This document shows, in pieces, positions 19,887-29,348 of a stretch of 64,000 nt of DNA (its first letter is position 1; every line of letters begins with the position of its first letter). This stretch comes from Metabacillus dongyingensis (GTDB taxonomy: Bacteria; Bacillota; Bacilli; Bacillales; Bacillaceae), in NCBI RefSeq assembly GCF_019933155.2, contig NZ_CP082944.1:4590001-4654000 (forward strand). The letters are read 5' to 3'. The translations under genes and the position numbers were made by a program. The notes under the pieces were generated by a model. The model saw only the letters and a list, made by a program, of their open reading frames with translations. It did no database searches and was not told the DNA's origin.

Positions 19887-21299
19887 TTATAAATCATGTT
19901 TTTTATCAGGAAATTTCAGGATGAATTTGGTGCCGTGATCCTTCCTGCTATCAATCACGATTTCTCCCTGATGCAGGTGAACAAGCTGTTTAACAATTGA
20001 TAATCCCAAACCGAATTCGCCAAATTGATGGCCGGTTCTGGACATATCCGCCTTATAAAAACGCTGCCATATAGATTCAACCTCTTTGGGGTCCATCCCG
20101 ATACCGGTGTCTTCTATTTCAATAATTGTTTCCTTATATCCCTTTTTTCCGCGCAGCCAAACGGTCCCGCTCTCTGTAAATTGAATACTGTTTTTTGTAA
20201 TATTAATTAAGATTTGAATGAGGCGGTCATAATCAGCAAAGACCGTTATTTCTTCATTCCCATCAATCTTTAATTCCACCTGTTTTTCCTCTGCCTGAAA
20301 AAATAAATGCTCTTTAATAATTTCAAATGCCTCTGTAAGCTGAATTTCTTCTTTGAAAAGCTTCACCTGATTGGAGCGGATTTTTTCATAATCCAGGTTT
20401 TCATTCACGAGTCTGATCAGGCGTTTTGCTTCCTGACTGACAAGCTGGATGCCTTTCTCCTTTTCGCCCTCTTCAATCATGTTATTTTTAAGCCCTTCAA
20501 TTACTCCGCTGATTGTTGTTAAAGGAGTCCTTAGTTCATGAGAGACATCCGCCATAAATTTTCTTCTTCTATTCTCTAAACTTTCGATTTCCTGATTTGA
20601 TTGCTTCAGCTGCTCCGCCATATTATTAAAATCGTTCGCAAGCTCGCCGATTTCATCTATGTTGGACGATGGCACCGAAATATCGTATTTCCCTTCCGCA
20701 ATCATTGAGGTTGCGTTTCGGATCCGCTGAATTCTTTTTACATGAACGTTTGATAGAAACCAGCTTAACAAAAGTGAAACGGATAAGGAGATTAAAATAG
20801 TATATAAAAGATAGCGGTTAATCTCGCTGATTGTCTCTCTGGAACCTTTAATCGGCGAAACTAACAGAATTCCTCCTGAAAGATTGCCGTTTTCAAGATA
20901 CGGCAGGGCAACTAAAGAAACCTCCTGGTTAAAGCGTTTGATTTCATGCTTAACGACGATTCTCTCGCCTTCCTTTAGATTCTGCCATTCTTCTTCTGTC
21001 GGCTGAAACCTTGGAGCGTTCCCTGCATACGGATAGAAAATCATTCCTTTATCATCAAAAAGACTAAACCGTATGCCTCTCGCACTGAGCACCTGCTCAT
21101 ACTCTTTCAAAGCGCGCTCTCCTCTGTTATTTTGCACGTCTGTTAAAATTCTGTTGCCATACTGCTCAAGTTCTTCCACCTTGTCTTCATAAACAAAGGA
21201 TTCCGCATATTGGGCTACAACAAGACTCAAGATCATAAAAGCAATGATCAGAATGCTGATATGACTTAAAAACAGCTGATAAATATACTTAATTCTCAT
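19887..21299 (-). CDS. yclK: Sensor histidine kinase, YclK type
   Basis: Membrane sensor of 470 residues. Helix 1 at about 12-30, extracellular domain to about 160, helix 2 at 165-185, HAMP to about 240, then H-box DVSHELRTPLTT near residue 250, N-box NITKNSIQF, G1 DTGIGMDP and G2 FGLGLSIVKQL. It overlaps the yclJ stop by 11 bases. Identification as YclK rests on the four-gene yclHIJK context and on resemblance of its partner to YclJ. Confidence 0.85.
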   Translation of the reverse strand: MRIKYIYQLFLSHISILIIAFMILSLVVAQYAESFVYEDKVEELEQYGNRILTDVQNNRGERALKEYEQVLSARGIRFSLFDDKGMIFYPYAGNAPRFQPTEEEWQNLKEGERIVVKHEIKRFNQEVSLVALPYLENGNLSGGILLVSPIKGSRETISEINRYLLYTILISLSVSLLLSWFLSNVHVKRIQRIRNATSMIAEGKYDISVPSSNIDEIGELANDFNNMAEQLKQSNQEIESLENRRRKFMADVSHELRTPLTTISGVIEGLKNNMIEEGEKEKGIQLVSQEAKRLIRLVNENLDYEKIRSNQVKLFKEEIQLTEAFEIIKEHLFFQAEEKQVELKIDGNEEITVFADYDRLIQILINITKNSIQFTESGTVWLRGKKGYKETIIEIEDTGIGMDPKEVESIWQRFYKADMSRTGHQFGEFGLGLSIVKQLVHLHQGEIVIDSRKDHGTKFILKFPDKKHDL

Positions 21300-21993
21300 T
21301 CGGATCTACCGTTTCATCAAACTTATAGCCCACTCCCCATACGGTATGGAAAAAAGGCCTGGTTTGCGAGCCCAGCTTAGCCCGCAATCGTTTAATATGA
21401 ACGTCTACCGTTCGTTCATCCCCGTAAAATTGATAGCCCCAAACCCGTTCAAGCAGCTGCTCTCGCGAAAAAACCTGCCGGGGATGCTCCGCAAAATAAA
21501 AAAGGAGATCAAATTCTTTTGGCGTTAAGTTTTCGACCTTTTTATTTTCAAGCAAGACCTCTCGTGTTTGTTTGCTGATTTTGAAATAAGCTGTTTCAAG
21601 ACTGCCTGTCTCTTTTTTAGGTGCATGCGAGACTGAGTGCCTGCGGGACACTGCTTTAATCCTCGCCATAAGTGCAAGCGGGCTGAATGGCTTCGTCACA
21701 TAATCATCGGCTCCCATTTCAAGCCCAAGAACCTGATCAGATTCGCTGTCCTTTGCTGTCAGCATAATAATCGGAACGGAGCTCTTCTCTTCCCTGATCT
21801 TTCTGCAAAGGGTAACCCCGTCCATCCCCGGCAGCATCCAATCAATAATCAGCACGTCCCAGTCTTCGCGTTTAAATACATTGTAGCCTTCAAGCCCATC
21901 ATTTATAAAAGCACCCTGGATGCCTTCTTTTGAAAAAAACATCTCAAGCATTGCACTGACACTCTGATTATCTTCTATGACTAAAACCTTCAT
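21289..21993 (-). CDS. yclJ: OmpR-family response regulator, YclJ type
   Basis: Receiver domain (1-115) with the acidic pair in VIEDN, phospho-acceptor Asp in LIIDWMLPGMDG near residue 51, and Lys in VTKPFSP; winged-helix domain (about 135-230) with PKEFDLLFYFAEHPRQVFSR and DVHIKRLRAKLG. The start at 21993 (MKVLVIEDN) has a GGATGG site; an in-frame codon at 22008 is less likely. Divergent from yclI, which it probably controls. Confidence 0.88.
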   Translation of the reverse strand: MKVLVIEDNQSVSAMLEMFFSKEGIQGAFINDGLEGYNVFKREDWDVLIIDWMLPGMDGVTLCRKIREEKSSVPIIMLTAKDSESDQVLGLEMGADDYVTKPFSPLALMARIKAVSRRHSVSHAPKKETGSLETAYFKISKQTREVLLENKKVENLTPKEFDLLFYFAEHPRQVFSREQLLERVWGYQFYGDERTVDVHIKRLRAKLGSQTRPFFHTVWGVGYKFDETVDPNEN

Positions 21994-22092
21994 ATTTACA
22001 CCATCCAAAAATATGACTTTCTTTTCAAAGTAAAGTGAATTTCCATGTTTCGCAACAGTTTTCTAAATTCTTCCCTGTTTTTTAAAGGTTAA

Positions 22093-22123
22093 GAAATAGT
22101 TTAGACATAGTTTGTTCATTTCT
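22093..22123. promoter_or_regulatory. Candidate YclJ operator (direct repeats)
   Basis: GAAATAGTTT, one base, GACATAGTTT, then GTTCATTTCT: three similar decamers at 10-11 base spacing, one helical turn, as OmpR-type regulators bind. It lies between the divergent yclJ and yclI starts. The assignment is inference. Confidence 0.4.
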
Positions 22124-22134
22124 AACTACTATTC

Positions 22135-22262
22135 TAAGAAAAGTGGAACCTGCTGTTTAGCCCCGACAGGCAGATAAGGATTCACCGGAAAAGTCCGGTT
22201 TTGATTTTTTTGGTGAATCTGTTCTGACCGAAGGGTTAGTAGTGGAGCTGGACACCGAGAAC
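22135..22262 (+). repeat. Dispersed hairpin element, copy A
   Basis: Starts TAAGAAAAGTGGAACC, contains CCCCGACAGGCAGATAAGG, a stem GATTCACC / GGTGAATC enclosing GGAAAAGTCCGG, and ends TGGAGCTGGACA. It is the same layout as copies at 39279 and 41013. It fills most of the divergent yclJ-yclI intergenic region. Confidence 0.75.
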
Positions 22263-22309
22263 ATTATAGAAAAACTAGTGTACTTATTCTAATACAAAGG
22301 AGTAATAAA

Positions 22310-23773
22310 ATGAATTTTATGAAACGCGGTTTTTTAAGTGTGAAAGCACGTGCAGGAAAAAGCCTGCTGCAAGTCTTTATTTTTACTGTCATTTGCGTGT
22401 TTGTCCTATCAGGGCTGTCAATTCAGTCAGCTGCTGAAAAATCAAGTGTGCTTGCGAGAGAGTCGCTTGGAGGCGAAGTGACTCTTAATGTCGACATGGA
22501 AAAACTGATGGAACAGCAGCGCAGCGAAAGTACGGAAGAAGGCGAGAGAGTTCGCTTTCAGCCTGTTCCCATACAGGAAGAATCAGCTGAGGAGCTGACC
22601 TCCTATTCACAAGTAAAAGGCTATAACTTCTTATCCTCTACATTTGGAACAGCAGCGGACTTCGAGCCAATCGAAAATGAATCCGCGGATGCTGCAGAAA
22701 CAGAAGAAGCTGCTCCGGGCAGAATGGGAGGCGGGGCAATGGCTGCCGCTGATCTTACACTGCAGGGTGTCATGTTTACGGATTCTGTCCAATCCTTCTT
22801 AAACAGTGAATCTGCTATTGTAGAAGGCCGCCACCTGACAGATGAAGATTTAGAGAAAAAGGTAACGGTCATAGAAAAAACACTCGCTGAAGAAAATGAG
22901 TTAGCAGTTGGCGATAAGGTCACTGTGCAATCAACTGCTGATGAAGAGACATCATTAGAACTTGAGATTGTGGGAATCTACGAAACTGCCTCTGCAGGCT
23001 CAGATCTTGGAGGCAGAAACGTCACAGCTATGAATCCATACAACCTGCTTTATGTTCCATATACAGCAGCAACTGCTCTTAAGGGAGCTGATTACGAAGG
23101 AACCATTGATCAGGCAGTTTATTACATGAACGATCCTGAGAAAATTGACAGCTTCGTGGATGAGGCAAAAGAAAACAGCAGCATCGATTTTGAAACGTTC
23201 AAATTGGATGCCAATGATCAGACATATCAGCAAATGATCGGTCCGATTAATAATGTAGCCTCTTTTTCAAAAAATGTTGTGTATTTAGTAACCATTGCCG
23301 GTGCAGTCATTTTAGGCCTCATCATTATGATGTCTATTCGTGAACGCAAATATGAAATGGGCGTCCTGCTTGCGATTGGGGAAAAGAAGTGGAAGCTAGT
23401 AGGTCAATTCTTGTTTGAAATTTTAATTATCGCTGTTCTGGCTCTTGGCGTTTCATCCGTAACCGGTCAAGCTGTGGCAAAACAGTTCGGAGATCAGCTG
23501 CTGTCTCAGGAGCTTACTCAAACAGAAGAAACCGCATCAAACCCTGCTTCATTCGGTGGCGGACGAGGCGGCATGGGAATGGGCGGACCGTTTGGCATGC
23601 AGCAGTCTGCTGCAGATGCAGATCCGATTGATGAACTTCAAATTGAAGTGACCGGAGAGGACTTAGGCATTCTCTTTGGCATAGGGCTGTTAATCGCTAT
23701 TATTTCAGCACTAATTCCAGCTTTATCTGTTTTGAGACTTCAGCCAAAAACAATCTTAACGAAACAAGACTAA
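22310..23773 (+). CDS. yclI: ABC transporter permease, YclI type (FtsX/MacB fold)
   Basis: A 487-residue permease. Helix near residues 20-40, a large extracellular MacB-type domain (about 45-325), then three helices (about 325-345, 365-390, 455-478) of the FtsX domain (MMSIRERKYEMGVLLAIGEKK). An extracellular Gly/Met-rich loop (GGGRGGMGMGGPFGM) lies near residue 420. It pairs with the ATPase 13 bases downstream and is divergent from the yclJK sensor pair, suggesting a sensed-and-exported or stress-detoxification module; the substrate is unknown. Confidence 0.85.
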   Translation: MNFMKRGFLSVKARAGKSLLQVFIFTVICVFVLSGLSIQSAAEKSSVLARESLGGEVTLNVDMEKLMEQQRSESTEEGERVRFQPVPIQEESAEELTSYSQVKGYNFLSSTFGTAADFEPIENESADAAETEEAAPGRMGGGAMAAADLTLQGVMFTDSVQSFLNSESAIVEGRHLTDEDLEKKVTVIEKTLAEENELAVGDKVTVQSTADEETSLELEIVGIYETASAGSDLGGRNVTAMNPYNLLYVPYTAATALKGADYEGTIDQAVYYMNDPEKIDSFVDEAKENSSIDFETFKLDANDQTYQQMIGPINNVASFSKNVVYLVTIAGAVILGLIIMMSIRERKYEMGVLLAIGEKKWKLVGQFLFEILIIAVLALGVSSVTGQAVAKQFGDQLLSQELTQTEETASNPASFGGGRGGMGMGGPFGMQQSAADADPIDELQIEVTGEDLGILFGIGLLIAIISALIPALSVLRLQPKTILTKQD

Positions 23774-23786
23774 GGAGGAACAATAC

Positions 23787-24488
23787 ATGACTAATCTGCT
23801 GCAATTTGAAAATGTCAGCTACTGGTACCATCATGAAAATAAAAAACATGTGATTTTGAACGATATTTCCATTGGTTTTAACAAAGGAAGCTTCTATACT
23901 ATTGTCGGACCATCAGGTTCAGGAAAAACAACCTTTCTCGCACTCGCAAGCGCACTTGACGTCGCGAAAGAAGGCTCCGTATTATATGAAGGCAAAAACA
24001 TTAAGAAAATCGGCCTTTCAAACTTTCGCAATAAATATGTATCGATCGTTTTTCAATCCTATAACCTCCTGCCTTATATGACAGCCCTTCAGAATGTCAC
24101 GACGGCTATGGAGATCACTGGATCGGCCCAGCCAAACAAAAATGAATTTGCTTTGCAGATCTTAGAGAAAGTTGGCATTTCCGAGAAACAGGCAAGACAA
24201 AAAGTGCTGACCTTAAGCGGAGGACAGCAGCAGCGCGTCTCCATCGCGAGGGCGCTTTCCTGTCAATCTGAATTAATCATTGCAGACGAGCCAACGGGGA
24301 ATTTAGATGAGGACACAGCCAAAGACATTGTCCGCCTCTTTCAAGACCTTGCCCATAAGGAAGATAAATGTATTATTGTTGTCACCCATGATCAAAATAT
24401 TGCGGCGATTTCCGATGTGACAGTGAAGCTTTCTAAGGGGAGTTTTTATGTGAGTCAAAATAGGGAAGCGGTTGGTTTAAAAAGCTAA
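23787..24488 (+). CDS. yclH: ABC transporter ATP-binding protein, YclH type
   Basis: A 233-residue ATPase of the MacB/LolD class: Walker A GPSGSGKTT (near 42), Q-loop FQSYNLLP, signature LSGGQQQRVSIARAL, Walker B LIIADEPTGNLD, H-loop VVTHDQ. Energises YclI. The ribosome site is AAGGAGGAAC. Confidence 0.9.
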   Translation: MTNLLQFENVSYWYHHENKKHVILNDISIGFNKGSFYTIVGPSGSGKTTFLALASALDVAKEGSVLYEGKNIKKIGLSNFRNKYVSIVFQSYNLLPYMTALQNVTTAMEITGSAQPNKNEFALQILEKVGISEKQARQKVLTLSGGQQQRVSIARALSCQSELIIADEPTGNLDEDTAKDIVRLFQDLAHKEDKCIIVVTHDQNIAAISDVTVKLSKGSFYVSQNREAVGLKS

Positions 24489-24492
24489 GATT

Positions 24493-24538
24493 AATGCCCG
24501 TTCCGCTCATCTAAGATGATCGGAGCGGGCATTTTTAT
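24493..24538. terminator. Terminator after yclH
   Basis: Long inverted repeat (AATGCCCG-TTCCG, complement CGGA-GCGGGCATT) with five T after it, five bases past the yclH stop. Confidence 0.88.
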
Positions 24539-24587
24539 ATTTTACAATTGATGGGGCACGTGTCAATCAAGATTCCGTCAAATAATC

Positions 24588-24690
24588 CATTTACTTTCCA
24601 ATACAGGGTAATTACTTTCCAAATCGTCCTATTTACTTGAAAAAAATTAAGAAATACTTTCTAAATGCAGTATTTTACTTTCTTTTTTCC
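24588..24690. repeat. Direct-repeat array, exact 21-bp period
   Basis: TACTT-containing cores begin at 24592, 24613, 24634, 24655 and 24676 (TACTTTCCAA, TACTTTCCAA, TACTTGAAAA, TACTTTCTAA, TACTTTCTTT). Spacing is exactly 21 each time. It lies in the 330-base gap between convergent yclH and the amidohydrolase operon. Confidence 0.8.
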
Positions 24691-24692
24691 AA

Positions 24693-24767
24693 TTACCTCC
24701 TAACCCTATACGATATCCTCATTATTAAAACGCTCATAATTGGAATTCCGCCTAAAATGAAGTACAT
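24693..24767 (-). CDS. Possible short hydrophobic peptide (24 residues)
   Basis: The frame begins MYFILGGIPIMS and ends with a basic tail (RISYRVRR). GGGG lies very close to the ATG, so initiation is doubtful; the frame stays open upstream to a GTG inside the end of the preceding amidohydrolase gene. Could be a small membrane peptide at the operon end or a remnant. Weak. Confidence 0.25.
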   Translation of the reverse strand: MYFILGGIPIMSVLIMRISYRVRR

Positions 24768-24816
24768 TTCCCCAATTTCTTTAAATAACTGAGTGAAGAA
24801 TCGAAGTTGAACTTCG

Positions 24817-26208
24817 TTAGAAAATAACACTTGCGATCGGCTGTGGTTCTGCTTCAGCTGCAAGCGGCGAAAGATAGTGCCTTCCGTTTAGTGCTCTTGC
24901 ATGTTCTTCTTTGGCTTCCTTCACTTTCCCTGGGTGAACAAGCAAATCAACAGCTGTCGCAGCAAGTACTTTCCCTGCATGAAGCATGCCTTTATGACCG
25001 ATGCTCATTCCCCCCTGTGAAACAACCTGCCACGTATGAAAAGGAGTTCCTACAGCAGCTGTGACAACTGAACACTGTGCGGTTGGCACAAGCCAGCTGA
25101 CATCTCCGACATCTGTTGATCCATAAGAAAAACCCTCATTATATTTGTATGGTTTTAGTTCATCTGATAAATAAGGATACGATGTGTCCTTAGAGAAAGT
25201 TGACTGAATTTCTTTGGCAAAGTCTTGCTCTTGTTCCGTAAAATTCGGAAGACCGATTTTTTGGAAGTTTTCAAACATGACAGATTCCAGCGTTTTATTT
25301 AATACGAGATTGGAAGAACCGGCATCAAAGCGGACATCTAGCTCTGTTTCCGTCATTAACGCTGCTCCTTCAGCAATTTTTAACACTCTTTCGTATATCT
25401 CCTGCACTTGTGCAAATTCTGGAGCTCTAAGCTTGTACAAGACTTCGGCAAACGGCTGAACAACATTTGGCGATTTTCCGCCTGAGTTCGTAATGGCGTA
25501 GTGAAGCCTGGCATCCTGAATAAGATGCTCTCTTAAAAAATTGGCGCCTAAATTCATCAGTTCGACTGCATCTAATGCACTTCTTCCTAAATGAGGGCTT
25601 GCTGCAGCATGTGAGCTTCTCCCATTAAAAGTGAAATAAATCTGGCAAGTCGCTAAGTTTCCTGAGGATTGAATATGGTTAGTGGATCCTGGATGCCATG
25701 TCAGCGCTGCGTCCACGTCGTCAAACAATCCCGCTCTGACCATGAACCCTTTTCCGCCGCCGCCTTCTTCAGCCGGACAACCGTAAAAGCGGATTGTACC
25801 TTGTAAACCCGATTCCAGCATGTAGTCCTTTAATATAACTGCCGCTGCAAGCGCACCTGTCCCAAGCAGATTATGCCCGCATCCGTGTCCGTTCCCCTCA
25901 TTTTCAATTGGAGATTTATGTGAGATCCCTTTTTCCTGACTTAGATTAAACAGGGCATCATATTCCCCAAGAATCGCAATGACAGGACTTCCGTTTCCGC
26001 AGCTTCCGACAACTGCCGTTGATATGCCGCCTGCTTCCCTCTCAACCTCAAAACCTTCCATTTCCAATGTTTCTGCCATTTGTTCAGCAGACTGAACTTC
26101 TTCATATCGAGTTTCGGCATAGCTCCAAATTTCGTCACTGACGTGAATGAATAGGTCACGCTTTTTTTCAATAAGCTGAGATAAACGTTCATAGTAAGGG
26201 ATACTCAT
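24817..26208 (-). CDS. M20 amidohydrolase, AbgB-like (second paralogue)
   Basis: Zinc-dependent hydrolase of the M20D family, resembling the p-aminobenzoyl-glutamate hydrolase subunit AbgB. It is 463 residues with metal-site motifs NGHGCGHNLLGT (near 108), GCPAEEGGGGKGFM (near 145) and a late histidine in AAVGTPFHTWQ; the lid domain has SSHAAASPHLGRSALDAV. It is closely similar throughout to the gene upstream, from which it is separated by 18 bases. Last gene of the peptide-uptake operon. The natural substrate cannot be told. Confidence 0.85.
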   Translation of the reverse strand: MSIPYYERLSQLIEKKRDLFIHVSDEIWSYAETRYEEVQSAEQMAETLEMEGFEVEREAGGISTAVVGSCGNGSPVIAILGEYDALFNLSQEKGISHKSPIENEGNGHGCGHNLLGTGALAAAVILKDYMLESGLQGTIRFYGCPAEEGGGGKGFMVRAGLFDDVDAALTWHPGSTNHIQSSGNLATCQIYFTFNGRSSHAAASPHLGRSALDAVELMNLGANFLREHLIQDARLHYAITNSGGKSPNVVQPFAEVLYKLRAPEFAQVQEIYERVLKIAEGAALMTETELDVRFDAGSSNLVLNKTLESVMFENFQKIGLPNFTEQEQDFAKEIQSTFSKDTSYPYLSDELKPYKYNEGFSYGSTDVGDVSWLVPTAQCSVVTAAVGTPFHTWQVVSQGGMSIGHKGMLHAGKVLAATAVDLLVHPGKVKEAKEEHARALNGRHYLSPLAAEAEPQPIASVIF

Positions 26209-26226
26209 GATTCGATTTCTCCTTTT

Positions 26227-27645
26227 CTATTTTCTGGCGGACGGAACAACATCATTTGGTATTGGATTACGATAAGGGTCATCTTGGGTTTTTCCAGCCA
26301 GCTCCTGTTTTGCCAGAGTGATTAACTCAGGACTGTTTAAGATTTCAAGAGCTGCTGCTGCCATGACTTTTCCTGCGTGAAGCATGCCTTTATGAGCAAG
26401 CGGCATGGCACCCTGCGCTACAATTTGGTATGTATGAAACGCTGTGCCTGCAGCAAAGCATGCTGTTTGAATCTGTCCGGTAGGCACAACCCAGCTTACA
26501 TCGCCAACGTCTGTAGAGCCTGCAATGTTCACCGTGACGTCCAAAGGGATGACAGAATCAGCTAAATCCTTATTCTTCATTTCTTTAGACAGGCCAAATG
26601 TTTTATCCTCGTCAGTCAGCGTTGCGCGGATGTTTTTCGCAAACTGTAAATCTTCTTCATTAAACTTGGGTGTTCCAAACTCTATGAACTTTTCATGCAG
26701 CACCTTTTGAATCGTGTTATTAGGAATGAGATTGGAGCAGGCTTTATCAAAAATAATTTCAAGATCGGTTTCAGTCATCAGTGCTGCTCCTTCGGCAATT
26801 TTGCAGACTCTCTTATAAATCTCGTCAACTTGGCTGACGTTTGGCGCACGAACCAGATAAAGCACTTCTGCTTCAGACTGAACAACGTTTGGTGAAAAAC
26901 CACCTGTATTTGTAATCGAATAATGCAATCTGGCATCCTGAATGACATGTTCCCTCAGATAATTGACTCCGGCATTCATCATAGCAACCGCGTCGAGAGC
27001 GCTTCGCCCCGTGTGCGGGCTTTGTGCTGCGTGAGCCGAGCGGCCTTTGAATTTAAAATAAACTTGATAGTTAGCTAGAGAGCTGCCGTTCATGACACCG
27101 TTTCCCGTTCCCGGATGCCAGCACAGCGCATAATCGACATCTGCAAACAGTCCTTCCCTGACCATAAAGGTTTTGCCGGACCCGCCTTCCTCACCAGGAC
27201 AACCATAGTAGCGGATTGTTCCTGGCAGATTGTTCGCTTCCATAAATTCTTTAACAGCGACTGCCGCGGCCAGTGAACCTGATCCAAGTAAATTGTGCCC
27301 GCATCCGTGTCCATTCCCTCCCTGAGTGACGGGATCATGATCCGCCACCCCCTTTTTCTGACTCAACTCGGCGAGGGCATCGAATTCACCCAAGATAGCA
27401 ACAATGGGTCCATCTGCTCCAAAACTTCCAATAAATGCGGTAGCCATATTCCCAACACCTCTGTCTACTGTAAAACCTTGCTGTTCAAGCGTTTTACAAA
27501 GAAGCTCTGCCGATTTATATTCTTCAAAGCGTGTCTCCGCATATTCCCATATTTGATCGCTTATCGATATGAAAATATCTTTCTTCGATTCAATCATTTT
27601 CGAAACCTTATTCGATATTCTTTCAGCTGCTTGCTGCTCTTGCAT
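26227..27645 (-). CDS. M20 amidohydrolase, AbgB-like (first paralogue)
   Basis: A 472-residue M20D hydrolase with GNGHGCGHNLLGS, YGCPGEEGGSGKTFM and SAHAAQSPHTGRSALDAV, parallel to the following gene. The two probably arose by tandem duplication. Both metal-binding motif sets look intact. It lies 53 bases after the solute-binding protein gene. By family, it removes an acyl or aryl group from an amino acid or dipeptide. Confidence 0.85.
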   Translation of the reverse strand: MQEQQAAERISNKVSKMIESKKDIFISISDQIWEYAETRFEEYKSAELLCKTLEQQGFTVDRGVGNMATAFIGSFGADGPIVAILGEFDALAELSQKKGVADHDPVTQGGNGHGCGHNLLGSGSLAAAVAVKEFMEANNLPGTIRYYGCPGEEGGSGKTFMVREGLFADVDYALCWHPGTGNGVMNGSSLANYQVYFKFKGRSAHAAQSPHTGRSALDAVAMMNAGVNYLREHVIQDARLHYSITNTGGFSPNVVQSEAEVLYLVRAPNVSQVDEIYKRVCKIAEGAALMTETDLEIIFDKACSNLIPNNTIQKVLHEKFIEFGTPKFNEEDLQFAKNIRATLTDEDKTFGLSKEMKNKDLADSVIPLDVTVNIAGSTDVGDVSWVVPTGQIQTACFAAGTAFHTYQIVAQGAMPLAHKGMLHAGKVMAAAALEILNSPELITLAKQELAGKTQDDPYRNPIPNDVVPSARK

Positions 27646-27698
27646 GATCGGCCTCCTCCTTGAAATTTCTTACTTCATATAAAAAAATGATTCAAAGG

Positions 27699-29312
27699 CT
27701 AATTGGACCCTGTCATCGTCCAATTTTGAAGGTTTTTATGAAAGCCAAATACTTTAGGCTCTCCCTCTTTCACTTCTTTGCTGACAGCTGAAAAATCATT
27801 ATCTGAATACAAGGTGAAAACAGGCAGGTCTTCATTCCAAAGCTTTTGCAGCTCTGAATAAATTTCTTTTCTTTTTTCCACATCAGGCTCAGATTTCCCC
27901 TTATTCAGCAATTCATCACTCTTTTCACTGTTGTATTTCATATAATTTGAAGGCGCATTTGACTTATACATGGAGGAAATATCTGGATCAAGCGAATTCG
28001 TAAATCCAATAAACATAACATCATAATCCCCTGCCTTGGCTTTTGCCAGCAAGGTCGGGAAGTCATACGTTGTCACGTTTGTTTTTAATCCTATCGCTTT
28101 CAAGTCTTGAGTAATAATATCTGCAGATTGTTCACGGACCTTGTTGCCCGTCGGAACGATGATGTTTAACGGCTTGTTAAAATCCCATCCTGCTTCTTTT
28201 AACAGCTGCTTTGCTTTCTCAGGATCATACGTATACGTCTTAAGGTCTTTATCTAGATACGGGCTGACAGAGGTATAGGGACCATCAACGATTTCGCCTT
28301 CACCTTTCAGGAGCTTGTCCACAATCGCCTTACGATCAATTGCATAAGCAACAGCTTGCCTGATTTTCGGATCTGCAACCGATTCTGTGTTGAACATAAT
28401 AGATTGATAGCCATATGTTTTTTCAAATTTAGTCGTTACATTTTGGAACTTTTCTACTGTTTCATAGTCATTTGCAGGGATCTTCCCTATTCCTCCCGCT
28501 GCGTTCATGCTAAGTTCTCCCGTTTGCAATTGAGCAACGATATTAGCTGCCGGCATTATTTTCACAAACATTTTATTAAGCTTTGGCTTACCTAAATAAT
28601 AATTTTCATTTGCTTCATATTCTACGTACTGATCCTTCTTATAAACGACGAAATTGAAAGGTCCATTTGTAACTGTTGGCTTTTGCATGAAAGGATCTTT
28701 TGACAGATCTTCAGGCTTTACATCTTGCAGCACATGCTTAGGCAAGATCATAAATTTAGCTCCCAGCTGCTCTTTTACCATATTTGGGTCAACAGGCTGT
28801 TTCGTTTTAAAAGTAAATGTTTTTTCATCAACTTCTTCAATTGAAGGGATCTCTGTCTCACCTTCCGGAAGCTTTCCGCTATCATCTAATCCATCAATAA
28901 TGGTGAGAAAGTTACCTACGCTTGTTTCCGTTTTAGGATTTGCGACAAGATTCATTGTGAAAATTGCATCAGCAGCAGTAACAGGTTCACCATCAGACCA
29001 CTTGGCATCCTTTTGAATCTTGACGGTGTAATTTTGTTGATCTGTGGTCTCAAATGATTCGGCAAGCTTTGGTGTGAAGCTTTGCGGCGCATCCATATCC
29101 AAAAACGTATCAAACATAAATTTCTCAAGAAATTGTGCAGCAACATCAGTAGAATTAATCGGATTAAAGGTTACAGGAGGATTTACCATTCCAATGAACA
29201 TGCTGCTATCTCCTGAACCACCACTGCTTGTTGTACTTGTTCCACCCGCACTGCAGGCTGCGAGTAACAAAAGACTTAAAATCATACAGATCGAATTTTT
29301 GATCAACTTCAT
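27699..29312 (-). CDS. Peptide ABC transporter substrate-binding lipoprotein
   Basis: A 537-residue family 5 (OppA/DppA-type) binding protein. Signal peptide with lipobox LLAAC (Cys near residue 20), Ser/Gly linker, then the SBP_bac_5 domain including FNPINSTDVAA, ATDQQN-type and AYAIDRKAIVDKLLKGEGE segments. Anchored outside the membrane, it delivers substrate to the two permeases upstream in the operon. The ribosome site is GGGGGG. Confidence 0.9.
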   Translation of the reverse strand: MKLIKNSICMILSLLLLAACSAGGTSTTSSGGSGDSSMFIGMVNPPVTFNPINSTDVAAQFLEKFMFDTFLDMDAPQSFTPKLAESFETTDQQNYTVKIQKDAKWSDGEPVTAADAIFTMNLVANPKTETSVGNFLTIIDGLDDSGKLPEGETEIPSIEEVDEKTFTFKTKQPVDPNMVKEQLGAKFMILPKHVLQDVKPEDLSKDPFMQKPTVTNGPFNFVVYKKDQYVEYEANENYYLGKPKLNKMFVKIMPAANIVAQLQTGELSMNAAGGIGKIPANDYETVEKFQNVTTKFEKTYGYQSIMFNTESVADPKIRQAVAYAIDRKAIVDKLLKGEGEIVDGPYTSVSPYLDKDLKTYTYDPEKAKQLLKEAGWDFNKPLNIIVPTGNKVREQSADIITQDLKAIGLKTNVTTYDFPTLLAKAKAGDYDVMFIGFTNSLDPDISSMYKSNAPSNYMKYNSEKSDELLNKGKSEPDVEKRKEIYSELQKLWNEDLPVFTLYSDNDFSAVSKEVKEGEPKVFGFHKNLQNWTMTGSN

Positions 29313-29348
29313 TGTTTTCCCCCCATATTCACTATAATCGTTTTGATT

